This document shows positions 31,149-38,067 of a stretch of DNA of 38,067 bases, piece by piece (the first letter of the stretch is position 1; each line of letters begins with the position of its first letter). Made by a program: the position numbers and the translations under genes. Source of the DNA: DATKDU01 sp035512595 (lineage in GTDB: Bacteria > Planctomycetota > Planctomycetia > Pirellulales > Pirellulaceae); NCBI GenBank assembly GCA_035512595.1, contig DATKDU010000371.1:1-38067 (forward strand), in the 5' to 3' direction. The notes under the pieces are model-generated. The model saw only the letters and a list, made by a program, of their open reading frames with translations, did not search any database and had not been told where the DNA came from.

Positions 31149-32231
31149 ATGAATGCCGATCTTGCCGCCCAGTCGCACACGTCGCTTGCCAAGGCGACGC
31201 AGTTCCTCGTCAGCCAGCAGGGAAAGGATGGCGGCTGGCACTCGCAGACCTACGGTCAGCTCAAGGACGGGGCCGGCGTGACGGCACTGGCGCTTGTTGC
31301 CATCAGCTACTTGCCGCGTGACTTGCGGCAGAAGCTGACGCGGCCCATCGAGCGCGGGTTCGCATTTTTCGAGCAGGGGATCGCCAAGCGCCAGACGATC
31401 GCCAGCCCGGATGGAACGCTCGACTATCCGACCTATGCTTCCGCCCTGTGGCTGGAAGCTCGGCAGCGGTTGGCCATGCCTGCGCCGGCCGCACAAACGA
31501 CCGCGGTGCGCGACTATCTCCTCGCCGCTCAAGTCGCCGAGGGCCGCGGATTTCAGCCCGACCACCCGCAGTACGGCGGCTGGGATTTTTTGGGCCAGGA
31601 GGACGCTCAGGGAATCACCACCGGCACCAATATCTCGGTGACGCGTTACGTGCTCTCGGCACTGGCGAGCCAGCAGAAAGCGGATGACCGGGTCTCAGTG
31701 GCCATTACTAGTGCGAAAGCCTGGCTGCTGCGCTGCCAGCAAGCTGACAGCGGTTTCTGCTTCACCACCGAGCCGATGTCGCTCAACAACAAGGCCGGCT
31801 TTCGCGACGAACAGCAGATGCAGCCCCGCTCTTACGGCACCGCAACCTGCGACGGGATCCTGGCCCTGCTGGCGACAGGGATGAATCGCGACGCGGCGCC
31901 GATCCGCAAAGCGGTTGCCTGGCTCACCAAGCGCAAGTCGCTGGAGCTGGTTCCTGGCTTTGAAGAGGCACCGCCGGAACTTGGCTGGCAGAGGGGACTG
32001 CGATTTTACTACTACGAGGGGCTCGCGCAGGTGCTGACGCTGCTCCCCGAGCCGGAGCAGACCGCCCGCCGCGAAGGGCTGCTGAAGCTGCTAGTGAAGC
32101 AGCAGCGAGCCGACGGCAGCTTCGTCAATGATTCCGACCGCATGCGCGAGAACGATCCGCTGATTGCCACGCCGCTGGCAATGGTGGGCCTTGCCGCGGC
32201 ACTACTTCTTCCAAAACGAAGCGAACAATAG
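31149..32231 (+). CDS. Terpenoid-cyclase/prenyltransferase-fold protein
   Basis: Encodes 360 residues from the ATG at 31149 (an earlier in-frame TTG at 31113 is less likely; no strong ribosome site for either). Alpha-alpha barrel repeats of the squalene-cyclase type: FLVSQQGKDGGWHS near residue 20, a middle repeat around WLLRCQQADSGFCFT and a C-terminal KQQRADGSFVND near 329, with SYGTATCDGILALLATG between. It is about half the length of a squalene-hopene cyclase and lacks a clear DxDD acid motif, so it is probably not a cyclase itself. Its last 30 nt overlap the 3' end of convergent trkH. Confidence 0.8.
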   Translation: MNADLAAQSHTSLAKATQFLVSQQGKDGGWHSQTYGQLKDGAGVTALALVAISYLPRDLRQKLTRPIERGFAFFEQGIAKRQTIASPDGTLDYPTYASALWLEARQRLAMPAPAAQTTAVRDYLLAAQVAEGRGFQPDHPQYGGWDFLGQEDAQGITTGTNISVTRYVLSALASQQKADDRVSVAITSAKAWLLRCQQADSGFCFTTEPMSLNNKAGFRDEQQMQPRSYGTATCDGILALLATGMNRDAAPIRKAVAWLTKRKSLELVPGFEEAPPELGWQRGLRFYYYEGLAQVLTLLPEPEQTARREGLLKLLVKQQRADGSFVNDSDRMRENDPLIATPLAMVGLAAALLLPKRSEQ

Positions 32232-33638
32232 CACCAGCACGGTCGAGACTTCCAGCCGGCCCAGGAGCATCGTCAGGCTGAGCACGAGTTTGGCGAATGC
32301 GGGAAGCGAGGCGTAGTTGTCCATGGGGCCGACGCCCCCCAGGCCCGGTCCAACCGTGGTCAAGCACGCCAATGCGGCCGTGCTGGCCGTCAGCAAGTCG
32401 CTTCCTGATGCGGCCACGAGCAGCCCGGCAATCAGCAGCACCCCCAGGAACAGGACCGTGAAGCCGAGCACGTCCTGCATGATGTCTCCCGGCACCGGGC
32501 GATGATCGAGCTTGAGCACGAGCACCTGGCGGGGGTGGATCAAACGGGTCAGTTGCAGGAAGGCGTGCTTTACCAGCAGGGTGATGCGCACCGCCTTAAG
32601 CCCTCCCGCCGTGGAGCCTGTGCAGCCGCCGATGAACATCAGCGCCACCAATAGTCCCTGTGAGGCAAACGGCCACCGCTCGTAGTCTGCGGTCGCAAAG
32701 CCGGTGGTCGTCAGAACCGAAGTGACGGTAAATGCCGAGTCGCGAAGGTTGATCAGCGGGTTTTCGTAGTTCATCCAGTTGACCAAAAACACCGCCAGTG
32801 TGATGCCCACGAGCAGGAACAGATAAAACCGGCATTCATCGCTCCGCCAGTAGCCGAGCACTCGGCCGCGAAGGGCGTAGTAGTGCAGCGAGAAGTTGGC
32901 GCCGCCGAGCACCATCACCACAATCAAGACAATCTGGCTATAAGTGCCGTAGGCGCCCAAGCTGGCGTTGCGCGTGGAGAATCCGCCGGTGGAGATGGCG
33001 GTGAAGGTATGACAAACCGAGTCGAAGAAGTCCATCTCTCCGACCCACAACAGGACGATACCCGCTGCCGTGATGAAGGCGTACACGCCCCACAGCAGGC
33101 GGGCCGTGTCCGCAATCCGTGGCGTCAACCGGTCGGCGGTCGGGCCGGGGGCTTCCGCTTCGAAGAGCTGCATCCCGCCGACGCCGAGCAGCGGCAGGAT
33201 CGCCAGGCTGAGGACGATGATCCCCATCCCGCCCAGCCACTGCGTCAGCGCCCGCCAAAAGAGGATGCTGGCTGGGACCGCTTCGATGTTGGTGAACACC
33301 GAGGCGCCGGTCGTCGTGAATCCCGACATCGATTCGAAGAACGCATCGGCCGGGTTGGGGAGCGTGCGGGACAGGACGTACGGCAATCCGCCGAAGAGCG
33401 CGAAGGCGAGCCAGGCGAAGGTCACGATGGCGAACCCTTCGCGGAGCGTTACCTCGTCCCGGCTGCTAAAACGGCGCAGCAGCCACCCGCCCACCCCCGC
33501 CGTGATCCCCGCGGAGAGCAAGAACCAGAGCCACTGGCCGTCGCGATACCAGATCGAGAAGGGGATCGGCGTCAGCAGGGTCGCCGCCAGAAACAGGAGC
33601 AGCCCACCGAGGACGTGCAGGGTCAGCGCGGCGTTCAT
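32202..33638 (-). CDS. trkH: Potassium uptake protein TrkH
   Basis: Encodes 478 residues with about ten membrane helices and four P-loop filter segments: TTTGASV near residue 108, AISTGGFS near 217, LTTTGFAT near 314 and LTTVGPGLGGVG near 436. This is the Trk/Ktr potassium channel-like subunit, which takes up K+ with a partner that binds nucleotides. The ATG is 3 nt after the trkA stop, so the two are translated from one message. The last filter is the most divergent, as is common. Confidence 0.93.
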   Translation of the reverse strand: MNAALTLHVLGGLLLFLAATLLTPIPFSIWYRDGQWLWFLLSAGITAGVGGWLLRRFSSRDEVTLREGFAIVTFAWLAFALFGGLPYVLSRTLPNPADAFFESMSGFTTTGASVFTNIEAVPASILFWRALTQWLGGMGIIVLSLAILPLLGVGGMQLFEAEAPGPTADRLTPRIADTARLLWGVYAFITAAGIVLLWVGEMDFFDSVCHTFTAISTGGFSTRNASLGAYGTYSQIVLIVVMVLGGANFSLHYYALRGRVLGYWRSDECRFYLFLLVGITLAVFLVNWMNYENPLINLRDSAFTVTSVLTTTGFATADYERWPFASQGLLVALMFIGGCTGSTAGGLKAVRITLLVKHAFLQLTRLIHPRQVLVLKLDHRPVPGDIMQDVLGFTVLFLGVLLIAGLLVAASGSDLLTASTAALACLTTVGPGLGGVGPMDNYASLPAFAKLVLSLTMLLGRLEVSTVLVLLFASFWKK

Positions 33639-33641
33639 GCG

Positions 33642-34985
33642 TTAAGAAAAATACTGTTCGACGCGGGCAATGGCCTGGGGAAGGGTGAAGACGATCACAT
33701 GATCGTCCGCTTCCAGGTGGTCTTCCCCGCTGGGGATCACCACCTGATCGCCGCGGACGATGACGCCGATGATCGCGCCGCTGGGGACGGCGATCTCTTT
33801 GAGCGGCCTTTTGACGATGCCGCTATCGACGGGAATCACCACTTCGAGCACTTCGGCGTTACTGTGCTCGATGGTGGCCAGGGAAGCGATGCCGGTCGGC
33901 CGGACGTAGCGCAAGATCGCGCTGGCGGTGGCCAACCGCGGGCTGACGCAGGCGTCCACCCCCAGCGAGGGGGCCAGCGTCACGAACTCGTGCCGGTCCA
34001 CCAGCGCGATGGCCCGCTTGGCGCCGTAGCTTTTTGCGAGCAGCGAGCAGAGGATGTTCGTCTGCTCGTTGGCGGTTACTGCGAGGTAAGCATCGCAACT
34101 TGAAATCCCCTCGTGCTTGAGCGTTTCGATGTCGGTCCCTTCGGTGTTCAGCACGGCCACGCCGTCGAGCTCGCCGGCCAGCCGCTCGCACTGCGCCGCG
34201 TCGCGCTCGATAAGCTTGACGCGGTACGCCAGGGCGGTCAGCTTGCGGGCCAGGGCTTCGCCGATCCGATCCCCCCCCAGGATGAATACCGACTTGGTCG
34301 GCGTCTTCTCTAAATCGAACAAGTAGTTGATTGCCGGCAGGTCCTGCTTGGTGCACACGAAGTAGACAATGTCCCCTTCTTGAATCGCGTCCTCCCCGCG
34401 GGGAATGATCGTCTCGTGCTTGCGGGCAATGGCGGTGATCACCATCCGGTAGACGCCGCGGATGCCGGCCATCTCCTTGAGCGTGATCCCCGCCAGGGGA
34501 CTCCCGCGGCCGATGGCATAGCCCAGGAACACGACTCGGCCGCCGGCAAACTCCGCCGCTTCGCTGGCCGCGGCGTAGGAAACAATCCGGTAAATTTCCT
34601 CGGCGACCACGTTCTGGGGGCTGATGAGCAGGTCAATGCCCAGCTTGCGAGCATGCTGGGCCCACTCCACGCTGGTGTATTCCAGGCTCTTGATCCGCGC
34701 GATGATCCGCTTAGTGCCGCACTCGTGCGCCAGCATCGAGGCCACCAAGTTCACCTCGTCCTGGTCCGTCACCGCCACGAACAAGTCGGCCCTGGCGATG
34801 CCCGCCTGCTCCAGCACCTCAGCACTGGCGCCGTTGCCCCGGACCACCAGGGCATCGAGCTTCGCCTTGAGCAGCGACTCTTTCGTGCTGTTCTTTTCGA
34901 TCACCGTCACGTTGTGGCCTTCCTTGGAAAGCCGCTCGGCGATGTGAAAGCCGACTTCGCCGGTGCCCACAACAATGACGTTCAT
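33642..34985 (-). CDS. trkA: Trk system potassium uptake protein TrkA
   Basis: Encodes 447 residues with two Rossmann (TrkA_N/RCK) domains (VIVVGTGEVGFHIAERLSKE at residue 3 and VFILGGDRIGEALARKL near 233), each followed by a TrkA_C domain (about 140-220 and 375-445). The NAD-binding GxGxxG is intact in the first copy and changed to GGDRIG in the second. It gates TrkH from the cytoplasmic side. First gene of the trkA-trkH operon, starting at the ATG at 34985. Confidence 0.95.
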   Translation of the reverse strand: MNVIVVGTGEVGFHIAERLSKEGHNVTVIEKNSTKESLLKAKLDALVVRGNGASAEVLEQAGIARADLFVAVTDQDEVNLVASMLAHECGTKRIIARIKSLEYTSVEWAQHARKLGIDLLISPQNVVAEEIYRIVSYAAASEAAEFAGGRVVFLGYAIGRGSPLAGITLKEMAGIRGVYRMVITAIARKHETIIPRGEDAIQEGDIVYFVCTKQDLPAINYLFDLEKTPTKSVFILGGDRIGEALARKLTALAYRVKLIERDAAQCERLAGELDGVAVLNTEGTDIETLKHEGISSCDAYLAVTANEQTNILCSLLAKSYGAKRAIALVDRHEFVTLAPSLGVDACVSPRLATASAILRYVRPTGIASLATIEHSNAEVLEVVIPVDSGIVKRPLKEIAVPSGAIIGVIVRGDQVVIPSGEDHLEADDHVIVFTLPQAIARVEQYFS

Positions 34986-35235
34986 GGTTCCGGCGAGCGT
35001 GAGATTCCTGTCCCGATGACAGGAGAGAGGGACAGGGAACTAGAATGGGCGGACAGGATACCTTGGACAAACTCGATATCACGACACTAGATTGCGAAAT
35101 CAGTCGTCGCGAGTGAATATTCGACTTTGCCCGGCTTCCCTTGGCAAGCCACTACCCAACGAAAGTGGAGCGTGGTGCGACAAAGCATTGCTGGCACGGG
35201 ACTTGCGCAGCGGCTATGAAGGCAGCAGATCCCCG
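34986..35235. other. Upstream region of trkA
   Basis: About 250 nt with no convincing gene. It contains a 7-bp hairpin (tcctgtc-ccgat-gacagga, about 35006-35024) close to the trkA start. I see no clear sigma-70 promoter, though the region must serve trkA-trkH unless it reads through from the cyclophilin gene. Confidence 0.4.
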
Positions 35236-35964
35236 CTAGGGGACTTCCTCGATCGATTGAATGACGATCGACTCCACCGGCAGTCGTTCGAAATCCCCTT
35301 CCTGCCGGATCTGCGATTGGGCGATTTTGTCAACGACTTCCATCCCTTCGATCACCCGGCCGAAGACGCAATACCCGCGGGCTGCATCGCTGTCGGTCCC
35401 CTGGAAGTCGAGGTCGGTGTTGTCCTGGACGTTGATGAAGAACTGCGATGTCGCGCTGTGGGCGGCACTCGCATCGCGCGACATGGCGATGGTGCCGCGG
35501 ACGTTGGATAGACCGTTATTCGACTCGTTGAAGACCGGGTTCCTCGTTTCCTTGGCCTCCAGCGTCTCCGTGAAGCCGCCCCCCATCACGAACGAGTTGG
35601 CATCCGCAAAGTGGAACACCGTCTGCTCATAAAAGCCGGTGCGGACGTAGTTTTCCAAGAAATTCAGCACGGTTTGCGGCGATCTTTCGAGTTCCAATTC
35701 GATTTTGATGTCCCCCGCCGACGTGTGCATGACCACGATTGGGTTCTCGATGGCCGCAACCGCGTTGACGTAAATCGACGGTTGTGGCGTGTATTCGCGG
35801 GGGCGAATCACCGGCTTTTTTGCCGAGGCGCTCGCTTCCGTTGCCGTGACGGCATCGCCGTCCGCCGACTCCTTGGCCGCGGGTGTTTCGGACTTGCCGC
35901 AGCCCGCGAAAGCCAGCAGCGAGATGATGACAGCCACCTTGAGCGACCGGAAAGAGCGGAACAT
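35236..35964 (-). CDS. Cyclophilin-type peptidyl-prolyl isomerase, lipoprotein
   Basis: Encodes 242 residues from the ATG at 35964, with AAGGAGG 7 nt upstream; the open frame to 36102 is not needed. A lipoprotein signal ends FAGC (Cys near residue 21). The cyclophilin domain runs from about residue 75 to 235: VMHTSAGDIKIELE, PQTVLNFLENYVRTGFYEQT, GGGFTE, ATSQFFINVQDNTDLDF and YCVFGRVIEGMEVVDKIAQ. The catalytic Arg of the usual FHR motif is replaced by Phe (VFHFADANSF), so isomerase activity may be weak and chaperone-like binding may remain. It is expected in the periplasm. Confidence 0.9.
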   Translation of the reverse strand: MFRSFRSLKVAVIISLLAFAGCGKSETPAAKESADGDAVTATEASASAKKPVIRPREYTPQPSIYVNAVAAIENPIVVMHTSAGDIKIELELERSPQTVLNFLENYVRTGFYEQTVFHFADANSFVMGGGFTETLEAKETRNPVFNESNNGLSNVRGTIAMSRDASAAHSATSQFFINVQDNTDLDFQGTDSDAARGYCVFGRVIEGMEVVDKIAQSQIRQEGDFERLPVESIVIQSIEEVP

Positions 35965-36052
35965 AACGGGGCCTCCTTGCCAAACGGGGAGCCAAGGCCG
36001 CAGACGCTTTTTTGCGGGGCGTTTGCCGGCCGATGGGTGGCTCATCATCGTC

Positions 36053-36115
36053 AAAAAGGGGGAAATGCCGCAACCCCGATTTTCCTGCCGGCACGGTTTC
36101 AAGTTCCCCCTTTTT
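36053..36115. repeat. 12-bp inverted repeat between cyclophilin and signal peptidase genes
   Basis: Arms aaaaagggggaa (36053-36064) and ttccccctttttc (from 36104) match over 12 bp, with a 39-nt loop that can form a smaller internal hairpin. It lies in the divergent promoter region; a possible -10 TATATT is at 36127-36132 on the plus strand but with a poor -35. Confidence 0.5.
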
Positions 36116-36246
36116 CCAAACTTGGGTATATTTTGGCAGGCCCGGGCGAATAACCGTCAGCCTGCCGCGAACAGAAATCGGGCCGCCACAGAGGGGCTCA
36201 CTGGGCTACGTTGCCCGTTCCTTTGCCGCCAGAGAAGCGCACCAGC

Positions 36247-38067
36247 ATGTCCAAATCGAAATCGGCCGCCAGCGACAAGGGCAGGGGAGGGGAGCGCCCC
36301 GCGGGCAAAGACGAGGCGAAAGCGGCCGACAGTGGCTGGCGGGAGACGGTAGAATCGATCGCGATGGCCGTGATCCTGGCGCTCCTCTTCCGCGGCTTCG
36401 TGGCCGAGGCCTTCGTCATTCCCACCGGCTCGATGGCGCCCACGCTGCGCGGCCTCCACAAGGATGTCGAGTGCCCCGAGTGCGGCCTGTGGTATCAGGT
36501 TGGCGCGAGCCAGGAAATGGGAGGACGTAATCCCGACGCCACGGACAGCGGCATTCAAACCGGCGATGTGATTTCCGGCACTTGCCCCTCTTGCCGCTTC
36601 ACCCGGCCGATCAACCGCTTCGAGTGGGCCAACGACGACTCGTTCGACGGCGACCGAATCATCGTCAGCAAGTTCTTGTATGACTTTGCTCAGCCCAAGC
36701 GCTGGGATGTGATTGTCTTTAAATTCCCCGGCAACGCAACGCAAAACTACATCAAGCGACTGATCGGACTGCCGAATGAGACCGTTCGAATCCAGGGAGG
36801 AAATATCTGGATTCGTCAGGGAAAGGATGGCCCGTTTGAGATTGCTCGCAAGCCTGCCGACAAGCTTGACGTGCTGCTGCAGCTCGTCAACAGCACCGAC
36901 CACCTTTCACAGCGGATGCTCGACGGAAAGTGGCCGCTGCCGTGGATCGAAGGAATGCCGCTCGATCCGCCGGCAGAACCACGGTGGAAGAGCGAGCGGG
37001 CCGGTCGGCAGCGGGTCGTGTTTTCGACCGACGGGACAGGGGACGGGCCGGCGTGGCTGCGGTTTCGTCAGTTGATTCCCACGGAGGACGAGTGGCTCGA
37101 TTTCATTCTGGCGAATCCTCCCGCTCGCCCCGAAAGTGAGTCGCAGATCGCGGACATCAAAGGGAGCCTCGTCGTCGATTCTTGCCACTACAACACGGGG
37201 CCGAACCCGGCAGCTCCGTTTAAGTCGGGCGGACTCCCGTCCTTGTTTCCCGAAAGCGAGTCGCCGGCGCACTATCGCGGCTTTCCGGTCCGCCAAAATG
37301 CCTGGGAAAACAGCGGCACTCACTGGGTGGATGATCTGGCGGTGGAGTGCCTGGCGGACGTCCAGGGAGAAAGCGGTGCGCTGCTGCTCGATCTGGTGCG
37401 GGCAGGAGTACACCACCAGTGCCGCATCGATGTAGCCAGCGGAGAAGCGACGCTGACGCGGCTGGATCTCGACGGCCAGCCGCTCAACTTCGGCTTGGCC
37501 GGCAAGGAAGTGGCGTCGGTGAAGGGGCAAACCCCCGTTCGCGGCGCAGGCTCGTACCGGCTGAAGCTTTACAACTGCGACCATCAGGTGCTGCTGCGGG
37601 TCAACGGTCGCGAAATCGCCTTTGACGGCCCGACGACCTACGAGTCGCCGGAACTGGTCGCCCCCCGCTCGCAGGCCGCGGATTACGGCGATTTGACGCC
37701 CGTCGGCATTGCCGCGGAGAAAGTTGGCGTGCGCTTGTCGGAAATGCAGGTCTTCCGGGACGTGTACTACATCGCCCAGAAGAACGACGGCAGCGGGGAG
37801 TACGAGGTCGATCAGATCCTGCCCAAGATCGCCCGCTTGGAAGAATTCTTGCGCTCGCCGAGACTATGGACCGATGAAGCCTTTCTCGCGGGACGCGGGC
37901 ACGTAGAGTTTGAGCTGGGGCCGGACCAGTTTTTTCCGCTTGGAGACAACAGCCCCGCTAGCCAGGACGCACGGACTTGGCCGCGCGGCGCACGCATTCC
38001 GACGAACAACTACGTCGAGCGCGACTTGCTGATCGGCAAGGCGATGTTCGTGTATTGGCCCCACACC
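36247..38067 (+). CDS. lepB: Signal peptidase I with large insert, cut by the window end
   Basis: 607 residues are present and the frame is still open at the last base. The enzyme cuts signal peptides from exported proteins at the membrane. Seen: an N-terminal polar stretch, a membrane helix near residues 35-58 (AMAVILALLFRGFVAEAFVI), catalytic Ser62 in IPTGSMAPTLRG, catalytic Lys170 in NYIKRLIGLPNETV, and box E FFPLGDNSPASQDAR near residue 562. Between box B and the Lys box is a zinc-ribbon-like pair (CPEC at 76-79, CPSC at 113-116), and between the Lys box and box E about 390 extra residues, partly a beta domain. Typical LepB is 250-320 residues. Large inserts are known in planctomycete versions. 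Start at the ATG at 36247; weak ribosome site. Confidence 0.93.
   Translation, partial: MSKSKSAASDKGRGGERPAGKDEAKAADSGWRETVESIAMAVILALLFRGFVAEAFVIPTGSMAPTLRGLHKDVECPECGLWYQVGASQEMGGRNPDATDSGIQTGDVISGTCPSCRFTRPINRFEWANDDSFDGDRIIVSKFLYDFAQPKRWDVIVFKFPGNATQNYIKRLIGLPNETVRIQGGNIWIRQGKDGPFEIARKPADKLDVLLQLVNSTDHLSQRMLDGKWPLPWIEGMPLDPPAEPRWKSERAGRQRVVFSTDGTGDGPAWLRFRQLIPTEDEWLDFILANPPARPESESQIADIKGSLVVDSCHYNTGPNPAAPFKSGGLPSLFPESESPAHYRGFPVRQNAWENSGTHWVDDLAVECLADVQGESGALLLDLVRAGVHHQCRIDVASGEATLTRLDLDGQPLNFGLAGKEVASVKGQTPVRGAGSYRLKLYNCDHQVLLRVNGREIAFDGPTTYESPELVAPRSQAADYGDLTPVGIAAEKVGVRLSEMQVFRDVYYIAQKNDGSGEYEVDQILPKIARLEEFLRSPRLWTDEAFLAGRGHVEFELGPDQFFPLGDNSPASQDARTWPRGARIPTNNYVERDLLIGKAMFVYWPHT

Noticed and set aside
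32883..34103. 406-codon plus-strand open frame
   Set aside because: Antisense to trkH and trkA; product is low-complexity Asp/Gly/Gln/Arg.

Overview
The window looks like a high-GC (roughly 60-63% by eye) chromosomal segment from a member of the Planctomycetota, most likely a Pirellulales-type organism. The main evidence is two operons of the planctomycete-enriched DUF1549/DUF1553 (cytochrome-like) plus DUF1501 (Tat-exported) protein pair, one of them headed by an ECF sigma factor and an anti-sigma factor. A signal peptidase I with a very large insert, many secreted proteins of unknown function and dispersed palindromic repeats agree with this. Assignment is by recognition only; no search was run.

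Layout. 1-560: the end of an integrated element, with a small phage-type gene, a terminator and the 3' half of a tRNA-Lys gene that looks like an attachment-site scar. 661-7351 (minus): a small exported protein, then a five-gene operon reading sigma factor -> anti-sigma factor -> exported coiled-coil protein -> DUF1549/DUF1553 protein -> DUF1501 protein. 7649-9517: ABC-2 permease. 9577-15735 (minus): glycyl-tRNA synthetase, 2-phosphosulfolactate phosphatase (comB), a conserved small protein, bioA, a lone SAM-hydrolase C-terminal domain and a full SAM hydrolase. 15780-17146 (plus): two tiny paralogous one-helix membrane proteins, then a PfkB sugar kinase. 17149-22048 (minus): M23 peptidase, DUF4261 protein, tRNA-Lys(CTT), an exported protein, an SDR dehydrogenase downstream of a mazEF-type toxin-antitoxin pair, and a TehB-like methyltransferase. 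22080-24512 (minus): a large exported PHP/CehA-type metallohydrolase. 24687-30097 (plus): the second DUF1549/DUF1553-DUF1501 operon, interrupted by a ParE-like toxin-antitoxin-like pair and followed by a HicB-like mini-protein. 30094-38067: archaemetzincin lipoprotein, terpenoid-cyclase-fold protein, TrkH/TrkA potassium uptake, a lipoprotein cyclophilin and the start of signal peptidase I, which runs off the window end.

The most unusual feature is a set of palindromic and heptad-based inverted repeats scattered between genes. In two conserved metabolic genes (comB and bioA, about 2 kb apart) hairpin-forming repeats appear to sit in frame inside the coding sequence and to add about 20-27 residues. 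This resembles the Rickettsia palindromic elements in principle but not in sequence. Other points of note are the tandem microproteins, a duplicated stand-alone SAM_HAT C-terminal domain, the toxin-antitoxin-like module inside a DUF1549-DUF1501 operon, a clear mazEF promoter/operator, a low-GC mosaic block inside the glycyl-tRNA synthetase gene, and the tRNA-Lys attachment scar.
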